64,000 nt of DNA from Rhizopus arrhizus. Its lineage: Eukaryota > Mucoromycota > Mucoromycetes > Mucorales > Rhizopodaceae. The DNA lies in the NCBI GenBank assembly GCA_024220505.1, contig JAKZZE010000031.1:496001-560000 (forward strand), given 5' to 3'. The position numbers and the translations under genes are program-made. The notes beneath the pieces were generated by a model. The model was not told the origin of the DNA. It worked only from the letters and a program-made list of their open reading frames with translations, and made no database searches. Positions 46,991-57,900 of this stretch are shown here, piece by piece. The first letter of the stretch is position 1. Every line of letters starts with the position of its first letter.

Positions 46991-49256
46991 TTTCTTCTTT
47001 TTGACTAATCATCATGTCCAGTAATCTTTATCAAGTCAATAGCTTTATGGGACAAAGGGAGGCAGCTTACAAGATGCTACAAGTATGATTAGCATTTATA
47101 TCTGTGTACTGATGCTTACTACCTTATCCTCTTGATCAATACAACATGAAGGATCCAAGAGAATATTGTATGATAGCTTACTGTAATGGATAATAAGAGG
47201 CTACGGATGTATTAGATACTAAATGGAATATAGGTTATATGGATAGAGTGCAAAATCAGTCCAAGGTAAGTATGTTCATTTAGAGATACTATCCCACTAT
47301 TGAGCTTACATTAAGAGATATAGGATTCATGATTTTAGGACCAGGTGTAGTCAACAAAGAAGGTGAAAAAAAAAAAAAAAAGATCCAATGGGCATATCCA
47401 AACTTTCAAATGTAGAACAAAGCCAAGTCTACTGTCTATTATCAATCCTTTGATCTTTTCTTGTATGCTTTGTAAAGTGTTCCAATTCAATAGACTGTAT
47501 AAAATACATGGATTAGAAACATTAAGCAAGATAAAAGAATTTAAATACATATGGTTTGATATCATACATGGATTATTCATTGCAGGTCAAGCTTGACAAG
47601 ATACTTGCAATCATAAGGCGTCACCTTGATCTCTTGCTTCAAGTCATGATCATAGCAAGAACAACTCGTTAAAGGTGATAAGAAGCAACATGGAGCGATC
47701 ATGAAATTAAGTATCTGTATCAAAGTGTTAGTATATTTACACTAGTGTTTCATAAGATAAATAAAAAGTTTACCTCACAAGAGTATCACCAGCAATATAT
47801 ATATATATATATATACTTGGATCTTTTTTTCTCCTTTCTCTTCCTTCAAGGAAAAAAAAACCTCCCAGTGGAATGGATGGTCCAACAATTATGAAAGAGT
47901 TCTGTTCACTGAAGACTATTCACTGTCTGCGTTGAAACGATCAGCAAAAGATCTCCTCTATTCCGGAGGAGACACTCCTTTCCGTATATAGACGCACATG
48001 GTCATGGCTGTATCGGATTCACATTTCAAGAGGCTGAGCTTACGTGAGCCAACAGATCATCAGTCCATTCTGAGTAACCCACAGGAGATCTTTTTTTTTT
48101 CTTTTTAGAAAATGAAGAGAAAAAAGAACCAAAGCATATCAAAGAGGGACTATTACAGAAAAGGAAAGAATGTTTGAGTGTGCAAAGAAGGTCATGACAG
48201 AGACAGAAGCAGAGACAGAAGCATAAAGAAAAAAGAGAAAGCCATAAGCATCACTTGAACTATTATGATAGATGTTAATAAAAAGAATTCAGATGCTATA
48301 AAGTAAGCTACCATTTGAAGCTTGGATTAATACAAGACTAGAACACGGTATTTGAATGTTAGAAAGTGCTGTGAACGATATACATATATGGATATGATAT
48401 AGAGAAGTTAAAGAAGGAAAAGGAAGCCAATAGTGATGAATACAGACTTGAAGTATCAGCTAAACTAGATAAATAATAGATTTGCATGTTCAGTAGCTGA
48501 TTGTAACCAATGCGATTAACTTACAAAAGAAAGACGATGATAGAACAGGCTTGTAGGCTCCTTTTCCTTGCACAAACCAAAAGTAGAGAGACAATAACCA
48601 GATACAGAGCATAATTTGTATACCAAGAGATATTTTAATGATGATATTAATAAGCCATAGCTTGAGAAAGTGAATAAGATGTGAAAAAAAAGGGAAATAA
48701 AAAAAAAGAGGAAATTTTTTAGAATGAGTATTTATAGAAAATTGGAGGCTTGAAGATGCATGTATTCCTGGTCAAACAAGTCTTTCCCTTTTTGTTCATC
48801 AAGATACTTGTTTATAATCCTTCTTTTACTTTTATGATTTCAAGCCAAAGGAAACCTGTTCACTATCATCCTTCTCAAGTCATAAATTATGAATTATTGT
48901 ATACTAAAGGCTTTGTTTTGTTTTGAGCGTATCGTTATGTATGACAGTGAGCCAATAGAACAAAGGAGCGTATACTTTATTTATTTCCTATTTCATATAA
49001 ACTCTCTTTTTCCTATCAATCCCCCTATTCTTATATTACGTGTTTTTTCATGAATATATTTAGGAATAGAGGAAGGATGTATAAATCTTGACCGTATTTG
49101 AACATGTATCTAAGCATGATAATGGAACAATATTACTCGCCTATTTATACATGAATCTAAAGTATATTTTCCTTTAAAAGAGAGTGTTTCAGAATAATAA
49201 TCAATCCATTGTGTGGTACAAGATAGGCAATAATCACTCAATTATAAAAAAAAATG

Positions 49257-49297
<41 letters not shown>

Positions 49298-49959
49298 GAA
49301 ATGAAAAAGAGAAAAGGTAAAAATAAAGACAAAAAGGAGTTTTCGTTTCATTTTCTTTCTTTTTTGCCCTTTACCTCACTCATACAAGTCATACTTTCTG
49401 GTCTATTGATGAATAACACTGCTCTTAAAGCCTCTTTGGCTAGGTATTTCTTAAACTATAGCTTAATATCTCAAGTCGATCCATTTCTCTTTAACGTATG
49501 GTCTTTATGAAATAGAGCTACTGTCTATACGTGTTCGCTCCTTCTTATTTTGCTGCCTTAGTAAAAGCACTTGGTCAAACAAATTTGACACGTCTATTAT
49601 CTAATTATTTCGAATGTGGCCCAACTAACACATTTATGTAAAATCGCAGTTATTCATTATACAACTAAATGCACTTTATCTTCAAGATGCTTGCACATAA
49701 TCTCAATCTAAAGGTAATATGTATCCACTTGTATATATATATTTACATCTGAGAAGACGGTAGCTTGACCATAAGGTGACCCTGCCTCTCCATACTGAGG
49801 TACCTTATAAGGTGTGGACTTGGCTGCTCCGCTCAGTTTATGGCGTCTATAGTAACGGCTCCTGAGACAACAAGCCATATTCCATGATTCTCAGTAGAGA
49901 TCGCTACTTTTACTGTTGCATGGGTTCGAGGTAGTCTGCAAACTGATGCTGTCACTTTT

Positions 49960-49990
<31 letters not shown>

Positions 49991-51011
49991 CATAAAGGTA
50001 AACAGCATAGCGTTGTTTATATGAAATAGAAAAATGATTTTGAGTTGCAAAAGGAAAAAACAAAAAGGGGTACAGCCTGTTTGAAAGCATGCCAACTTCA
50101 TGTAAAAGGTATGAGCAAACAAAAGAATAGAGCGTCATTCCTTAACCATTACTCATTTCAAGGGTAAGCGGGATTTAGAACTGTTAATGAGTAAACAAAA
50201 GAAAAAAAAAAAGATGGGGTGACTCAATGAGAACTACGAATCTCTGCCTGTCACAGTCATTAGGAAAGTATGCTTGACGTACACAGGAATTATAACTAGT
50301 CTTAATGATTTGAGTAGTACCTTGAAACCATAATGAAGACTATAAATAAAAAAGGAGATGAGGAAAAAGAAGAGGGGGGAACATGACCCAATTAAGTCTA
50401 ATCGATGGCTGTTCTTTGATTTCCAATCAAGATAACAAGACTGTTCCCAAGCAATCAAACCTTTTTTTTCCCGTGCACAGACTTTGGATGGCTCTTATTC
50501 GTTTTGGATTTGATTGTTTATCTAATATTTATTGGGAAAAAAGGAAAAAAGGAAAAAAGAAAAAGCATACGATTAACTACAAAAATGTGTATAAATACTC
50601 CCTCTTTTTTCCTTCTTTCTTTTCTTTTCCTTGTACTTTTTTTCTAGAAACTTTTCTTATTAAACTTACTCCCTCTCTACCTCTTCTTGTTTGGACTATG
50701 GATGGTGTCCTCTGCTTGTTTGTAAGATTTCGTATTTGACGATCAGCAACTGGAGTCAGCATTTTCTTGGAATAATTCAGCACTGATTGGATGTGGATAA
50801 TGACTGAGAGCAGCATTTTTTATGAGTGAGTCTATTTTTTTATTTATTTGGGGTTTGGTGTGTGATGTGTGTGGTGTTTATAGCAGGTAGAATCATCATT
50901 CATGGAAAGAACAAGAAAAGTGTCTCTCTTCTCCCCAAATCTTTATTCCTTTACTTCCCCTTCTTACAGTAAACCTTGACATCGGTCAACTTACTCAAAA
51001 GAGGAAACTTG
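46991..51011. other. Gene-poor region, right part, with coding-like fragments
   Basis: Plus-strand fragments that look like old exons: NLYQVNSFMGQREAAYKMLQ (from 47015), EATDVLDTKWNIGYMDRV near 47190-47250 followed by a GTAAGT, ALKASLARYFLNYSLISQV near 49410-49470, YFAALVKALGQTNLTRLL near 49550-49600, and RKVCLTYTGIITSLNDL near 50260-50320. None is recognised, and each is broken by stops. Also (AT)n at 47795-47815, a 40-nt A run at 49257-49296 and a 27-nt T run at 49956-49982. Reading frames that include these runs are artefacts. Confidence 0.35.
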
Positions 51012-51247
51012 TCTTGCTTTCTTTTATTATTGCGAGCGATGAACAAATACGCGACCTACAGTGTAAATCTGGGGAAAACATCATCAACACTGAGCCAGTT
51101 TTACTGGTAATGATGCTCGCTTTAGTAACAGGAGGTTAGGGCTTGTTTTCTTTTATTGATGTAATCATTGGCTTGAACCTATCCTACTTTTAAATGTGGG
51201 GAAAACAAAAATGTCAACTCTGAGCCGCTTTTTATTGGCAATGATGG
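51012..51247. repeat. Diverged tandem duplication, two units of about 105 bp
   Basis: Units 51012-51115 and 51141-51247 both start CTTGYTTTCTTTTATT and end with GGGGAAAACA ... CTGAGCC ... ACTGGTAATGATG or the variant TTGGCAATGATG. The middle is diverged. No function is suggested. Confidence 0.55.
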
Positions 51248-52239
51248 GGTTTACTTTATAAACCAATTTTTTTTATAAACCAAAATCAAATGAAAAATTA
51301 TTATTATTTATAGGTTAAAAGAAAATAAGCTAGTCTTTACCAGGATAATTGAACCAAAGTTTTATTAATAAAAAAGAATATTATAAACGCAATACAAAGA
51401 GCCTTTGTTTTTTTTTGAAATGTACAATAACAGATCTTTTTTTTTGTTTTGTTCTTTTTTTTATATACATCAAATACAAACTATGATGGAGTTTCATACG
51501 CTAGACTAGCTGTTTACCGACAATGCAACTTACTTTTTCTTTTTCTAGCTGCTACAACGGGTTGGAAGTCGTAGTCTGAGTTGTCTTCTACATGTAGTTC
51601 AAACGAGTCTATAATGATATCAATTTTGTAGTCAGTGACATTTCGATCCATTATTAGATATGGAGCCTACCGTTTTCGCTCTTAGATGACTTCTTTTGAT
51701 TTGAAGAGAATAAAGTATCCTTTTGCTTTCCTTTCATTTTCCAATGTGTTTTCACGAGTGAAATGTACGAACAAAAAGAAAGTGTCTCTAGAGATTGATT
51801 TAAATATTGAAAAGAAATATTCCCATCCCATTTATGTATATTTATTTGAACACAGCTACAACCGAATAATAGCAATGTGCCTACAATGAGCCTACACCAT
51901 ATAGTAGCTTGCAATAGAAGATACTTGTTTTCTAGATTCACATAGAATAGTAGTTACACATAGCAGATAGGACTCGAGAAGTGATTAGCGTCTAAATGTG
52001 TCAAGTTCTTTATTTTTTTTTTCATCAAACCTCAATGATAAATATGTTAAGAACATACTTGATGATCATAAAATGTTGGACCGTCATCTTGTAATGGCAC
52101 TGCATAATGATGATATATTCACTGATCAAAATATCCATTAAAAGTCCTTTGCTGAGACCAATAAAACTGTTTTAATCATACCAATTCTCGCAAGCTTTAT
52201 ATTCTAAAAAGGTATGGTGTTATGAAAATATCATAATAT
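51248..52239. other. Intergenic with a small minus-strand ORF
   Basis: On the minus strand a 45-codon ORF from 51651 to about 51514 reads MDRNVTDYKIDIIIDSFEL followed by VVAARKRKSK. The composition is coding-like, and a GTAAG follows the basic end, so it may be the first exon of a lost gene. Nothing else is supported. Confidence 0.3.
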
Positions 52240-52706
52240 GATTTTAAAAGCATGCTCACATGGGCGTTTTATTACAACAGTGAATTATTTGACTAGAGAA
52301 GCTATAAAGAACTTGATTATAAGCATGAGCACTTCAATTCAATAAGTTTTCATTTAACGATGTTTGAGCTTTCCTTTAACTATAGCCTAAAATTGCCCAA
52401 TTGAGTTGAGCTCTGGCGAACAAGAAGGTAAATACGTTACTCTATAACCTCTACTCTCAATTTTTCTTATCATTGGATGTGACTTATGGATAGTCCAGTA
52501 ATCCATTACAAGATAACTATCCATAAGACTTTCGTCCATGTCCATGATATCAAGAAGCTCACTTATAGATCTTACAAACTGGGCAGTAGTTGTACCTTTT
52601 GCTACTGGCTTGTTGTTCTCGATGGCAGTACTCTCCTCCACACTAGTGTACTCTATAATAGGTTCTTCAATAATAATGTCGCCTGCTCTTTGCCTCCTGC
52701 AAGCTT

Positions 52707-52743
<37 letters not shown>

Positions 52744-53490
52744 TTTGGCTGTCTTCAATGCATCCTCATCAATAAAAACGTAGTTCTTAGTGTAACCCAG
52801 ATCCGAGCCTTTCCACTTCATGAACCACTCGTATCTCGTTTACAAGTTATTGTCAGAGTTTCTTGTCATAGGGTCGAAGGTTGGCTTCTTTATTGAAATG
52901 AGCATGTTGTTCCACAAGTGGTGGTTTATTTAAGACTTTGAAATCTTCAAGTCCTCAAACTGCGATTTCCGAGAAACAATAATGTCATCAGCACAAAGTT
53001 GTGAGTCTTTTTCTACTATTTGTTGAATGTGCTGCTCATGCTCAGGAGTCAGTGAGTTGGGTAGGTCGGGATTGCTTTGTGACTTTTCGTAAGCTACCTT
53101 CCCAGTTTCTTGATAGCGTTTCCACCAGCAAATAGCAGTACGAGGATTAATTCCAAGACCTTTACATACAAATTCACTTTTCCTCTTTCCGTAGGACCCT
53201 CGATCATTCGGTCAATGAATATCTCTCTGGTTTGGTCGTTGTTGTCTTTGTAGACGCTGCTTTCTTGACCACTGTCATAGCTTTTTTTGTTGAATATTTT
53301 GCAGTAGTTTCTTTCTCTGCTGGTTTGAGACTCAAATAGGACTTTTGGCTCGCTATGGTTTCAAGTATTACGTTTGGATCACTGATTTCGGTTAACACAC
53401 CTTCCGTCGGGTTGAAGACTCTCTCTCTATCCTTATTGTAGGCATTATTGTGTTCGTCTTCATAAAAAATGTATTTTTTGTCATGTTATT
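52240..53490 (-). pseudogene. Tc1/mariner-like DDE transposase relic
   Basis: Minus-strand relic of a DDE transposase. N-terminal helix-turn-helix-like part: ERYSLTE, then GINPRTAICWWKRYQETGK. Catalytic region: NYVFIDEDA (first Asp), LVMDYWTIHKSHPMI (second Asp, in the place of the usual MDNAxIHKS), RGYRVTYLPSCSPELNSIGQF (third acidic residue, SPELNxI box), then TGG changed to a TAG stop and AIVKGKLKHR. There are frameshifts between the parts, and a poly-Lys run from a 34-nt homopolymer (52709-52742) lies after the first Asp. Non-functional. Terminal inverted repeats were not identified. Confidence 0.75.
52709..52742. repeat. 34-nt T homopolymer inside the transposase relic
   Basis: Reads as a Lys run in the minus-strand transposase frame and marks an insertion not found in active family members. 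Confidence 0.85.
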
Positions 53491-53541
53491 CAATTGTTAG
53501 AGAAAAAGGAAAGAAATAAAGCCTTTACATCATAGTCGATA

Positions 53542-53915
53542 TGGTATTTACACATGTAATAATGTAAATTACTACGAATAATGATCGTCCAAATTGGGAA
53601 TAACAGACATTGTATTATGCCACCTCCAATAAAATTATACCCCGATCCACTCCAGAATATAACAAGTTCCTGGATCAGGATTAATAGTTACTTCTTTATA
53701 AAAAGCTGTCAAACAATACCAATCCTATAAATAATTTATCGTCTAATATCGATTAATAATCAATGATCATATACTGTGAATACTATTATTTAGCCGTGGA
53801 TAGAAAAGTATAAATACTCTCATATTTTTAACTTGAATAAAGGACAATCTACTTTGAATCTCACTTAATTTTATATTTGTTGATTGACTTTATATTATAA
53901 ACCCTAAATATCACA
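53542..53915. repeat. Interspersed repeat, copy B (LTR-like)
   Basis: Second copy of 4865-5219, about 92-95% identical by eye. It lies directly upstream of the transposase relic and has an extra 18 bp (around TTGTTGATTGACTTTATA) close to its end. Confidence 0.6.
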
Positions 53916-54017
53916 GCCGACAATAATCCCTCAGTAACGCCAATTTGACTCGGCCCAAAAAGACAAAGTAAAATTTAAGAGCGACAATTATTTGCTAGCA
54001 AACAGCTAAACATTTAT

Positions 54018-54080
54018 CAGGTAGTGCCGTTTATTTTTAGGTAACCGCCATTTATTTTTCGAAAGTTGCCGTTTATTTTT
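54018..54080. repeat. Three imperfect units of about 22 bp
   Basis: GCCGTTTATTTTT-type units repeated three times. On the minus strand they encode KINGxxxK-like repeats. Small local duplication. Confidence 0.5.
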
Positions 54081-54089
54081 TCAGAATGG

Positions 54090-54554
54090 ACAAAATTTAC
54101 TAGTCGCACTGTATAACAGCACTTTTCTCTGGCTACCGATGTCATACATTGAACATAGCCGATTAATTCGTTGGCGTATGGGCTGGTTGCCTGGTGGCTG
54201 TTCCAAACCATGTATCTACCACCCTCATGACCTGCTCACTCGATCGCATGCTATTACCTGTCTAAATATGCATAATCGCCTTCTTATGACAAGCACTGTC
54301 TCTGACCCTTTATCTTATCTCCTCAATCTCCTGCCTACTTCAAGGAAGGAACCTATTATACAGCGTCGATCAAAATATTCAGTGTGGTTTATTTGATGGT
54401 CGATCATTTGTCAAATCCTACATGAACTTGACTACCTCCACCATGACAAAACTGCTCCTGAAATTCCACCTCTGGGTACTAAACTATTGCATTGGTTCAG
54501 CTCTAATTAATCTCGTATCGTTTGTTACTGTATCTTCTTCATCTTCCCATCTTT
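54090..54554 (+). mobile_element. LINE ORF2 C-terminus
   Basis: Plus-strand fragment RLIRWRMGWLPGG followed by a Cys/His cluster CSKPCIYHPHDLLTRSHAIT, then SDPLSYLLNLLPT, and in the next frame LHELDYLHHDKT and PPLGTKLLHW. I recognise this as the C-terminal end of LINE reverse-transcriptase proteins common in Mucoromycota. It is frameshifted and 5'-truncated. It is followed by its 3' tail at 54555-54705. Confidence 0.6.
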
Positions 54555-54705
54555 ATCTTTTTTCCCTTTTTGACTATCAAAAAGGTTTTTTTTTTTTTTA
54601 GCTCTTTAACCATCTCTTGATCTGACTCGAGCAATACAACAATAATTTCCATTATTATGTGCTCAATTGGGTTATTTTAATTCTCAGATGAATAAAATAT
54701 TCTTT
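54555..54705 (+). mobile_element. LINE 3' tail, copy 2
   Basis: Homologous to 8207-8366. Contains the same 8-bp stem-loop (54565-54585) and ends GAATAAAATATTC...AATCGTA. Because it follows a LINE C-terminus, it identifies the orphan tail at 8.2 kb as LINE-derived. Confidence 0.65.
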
Positions 54706-54987
54706 TTTAATCGTATAACAGCGCTTGATGGATCTAGGCCAATCCTTTTTAGTAAAAATTGAGAGTCAGTCTGCTTTTTTGAATTTTTCAATGTCATCGC
54801 ACAATGTGATTTTTTGAATCTTGCTTCTCTTTTTTTTTGCCGTTTTTCAAGTCTTTCTTACGTTGGAAAAGGCAATAATTTTATTATAGATTAACCAAGA
54901 AATGGAATAGAAAAGATACTATTTATAAAAAAAAAGTCATTTTATCCATTACAAATTTAAGAAAAAAGATCGATAACAATTGAAAAA
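54706..54987. other. Upstream region of GCN2
   Basis: No gene seen. Short AT-rich leader and promoter. Confidence 0.5.
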
Positions 54988-57900
54988 ATGAATTTTGAAG
55001 AGCTCAAGGAAATTCAGACAAATGAAATCGAAGCCTTAAAAGCCATCTTCATGGACGACTTTCGAGAAGTTACTAATAAATCTGCTTGGAAGGTAAAACG
55101 AGAAATGAAATAAAATCGTAGTACATGTACTGAGATCTTTTTGGACAAATCAAAAGGTTACTTATACAGATCCTGAGTTCATACTACACTTATATCCGTT
55201 AGGGGTCGAAGAGAATGAAGCTTATGTTACTATTGATCTCAAAGTTCGTTTTCCTAAGTCATATCCAAACAAGCCTCCTGAGTTACACCTTATCAATTCC
55301 AAAGGCTTATCTCCTCTACTTGTCCAACAGCTATTGAACTCTCTTCAAAAAGCTGCCCAAGGATCTTTAGGTCAAGAAATGATGTACGATTTAAGTGACC
55401 TCATACGAGCATTTTTAGCCAACCATAATACACCTCCACCTCCAACTTCAAAACTCACACTTCATGAACAAATGGTAATTAGGAATGAACACGACTTAAA
55501 AGTTGAAAAAGAACGTGAGATCGAAGAACAGAATAGGAAACGAAAAGAACGTGAAGCCGAGTTGCGTGTACAGTCTGCAGTAATGAATGAAAAAATCCAG
55601 CAAGATATTGAACGAAAAAGAGAACATGCTCGCGCAGCACGGGAAGAAAGACAACAAAAACTCGTTGGATTTACTGATACAGCAGAGGATGATATTCAAT
55701 TGGATTTCCAGTATATGAATAGCAGTTATGATATGAATACAGACTCTAAGCTCATCCTGTTTGACAATTCAATTGTTGTGCCAATAGAAAAAGAAGAAAC
55801 AAATGGTAATTCAAAGGTAATGAGTGTATATTATTGAGCTGTGATTAGAAATGATTAATTCATTGCTGGTTAGAAAATATGTTTTCATGCAATCACTCTG
55901 GGACCTTGTATTGGAAAGGACGCTATCGGAGAAACATATATTGCTCAACCTATCAATTATACGTTCTCAGAGGATGGAATTGGAACAGAAAGTACTGATA
56001 ATTTATCATTACCGGCGTTACTAGCAGTCAAAAAAGTCAATATATCAGGATCTTATTATACAACACTAGCTGGCAAAAGAAAGCTACAGGATATTGAAAG
56101 AGAGCTTGACCGGCTTCGAAAGATTAGGCACCCACATATCCTTAGTATATACGACGCTCGCTTAGATCGTAATGAAATCGATAGAGGGTCCTGGATTTTA
56201 TATATTTTGATGGAGAATGAGCAAGGAGGAACGTTATATAATTTGTTAGTCAATTGTGGTGGTGGTTTGAGATTAAATATTATTCGCAAATACATGAAGC
56301 AATTACTTTGGGCCTTGAATAACATTCATTTAAATGGTTTTATATGTCGAGGTAAAAATTGGCTTCTTTATCTTTTTTAGACACCTTCATAATATATTTT
56401 TGTGTAGAAATCCGGTCATATAATGTGTTTTGCACCGGCCATCAATCTATCAAACTAGCTCACATTAGCTACAATAAACGATTGTATGGTAATATCTGTT
56501 GCTCAAAATTCCTCTATTAGACTATTAACTGGTACTGATTGTTTGTAGACTTGAATAGATCCAACCGTTTTGTAGAGAACACTGAAAACACATCATCTGA
56601 GTTGGCTTCGTCATGGTTACCTCCTGAAGTACAGGAGCGACCTGGAATTTATAGCCGAAAAACAGACATTTGGTACCTGGGTATTGTATTTCTTGAGATG
56701 TTTTGGGGTGTAGAAGTGACAAATGAATTTGAAAATTTTGATACATTTTCAAATACTGCTTCTGGAGAACTTCCTGCTGTTGCGAATGCTTTTGTCAAAA
56801 GAATACTTGATTCAGATCCTAAGAAACGACCGACAGCTATAGAATTAATGAATGATCCCTTTTTGAACGATATAGACTCATCCCTGTCTAGTGATCGACT
56901 ATCTAAGTCTAGTATGGAAATAAATGGTAAGTCTATGATACGCTCCTTTTTACACTTTTTTTGAATATATATAAACTGTGTAGCCACAACATATGCTCGT
57001 TCTGGTAAAAATAAGATGAGAAGCAGGTCTCCTCATAATATATTAGAATCAGAACAAGTACTATTTTCTCCAAAGAATGAACCTGTTTCAAATCGAATCT
57101 TCGCCGCATCCAATTATCCAGTAACAAAAAATAATATACCAAATGTATCAACAGAGCTTGTATCATCAAATATTAAAGAATCACGCTACAAGACAGATTT
57201 TGAAGAAATAGAGTTTTTAGGCAAAGGAGGATTTGGTGAGGTCATTAAGGTACGAAACCGCCTGGATGGCAGATTATATGCGATCAAAAAGATTAGGCTG
57301 GATCCAAAAGACAGTGAAGATTTGAAAAAGATTTTGAGAGAGGTTCATTCTCTATCCAGCTTACATCATCAGTATGTTGTTCGATATTTTGCTACTTGGT
57401 TTGAGGATGAAGATGGAACGAATTTTAGAGGCAGTGGTAGTGACAGTGAGGGATATTCTGACGAAGATGATATGGAAGTATCAAATTATGACGAAGAGGA
57501 TGCGGATGTTAGCGCGTACAAACAGTTTGATGACTTTTTATCTACAGAAAAACACGCATCTAAGAGTAAAAGCAGGAGCTATTCAAATATTTATTTTAAT
57601 GATGACAATACAAGTACCAGTAGTGCAAGTGACAAAGAAAATGAAGAGGACTCAGATCAAGAAGACGATGATGATTATGATACTAACTTCATATCCTTTG
57701 GCTCCTATAATATAGACAATAATATGAGCACTGGCGATAGCACAAATAATACTATCAGCACAGAAAAATACAAGCCAACTCCAGTGAAGAGAACAACACC
57801 TAAAAGCAAGAAAAAGAGTACTGAAAAGAGTTCTGATGGCTCAAAATCTCATTATACTACTAGAGTCTTATATATTCAAATGGAATACTGTGAAAAAAAG

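Noticed and set aside
49184..49510. ORF beginning with a Lys run
   Set aside because: The frame depends on a 40-nt A homopolymer; only its last part looks coding-like and that is broken by stops downstream.
54017..54211. Minus-strand 64-codon ORF with KINGxxxK repeats
   Set aside because: The repeats are three short DNA duplications, and the plus strand over the rest encodes the LINE C-terminus.
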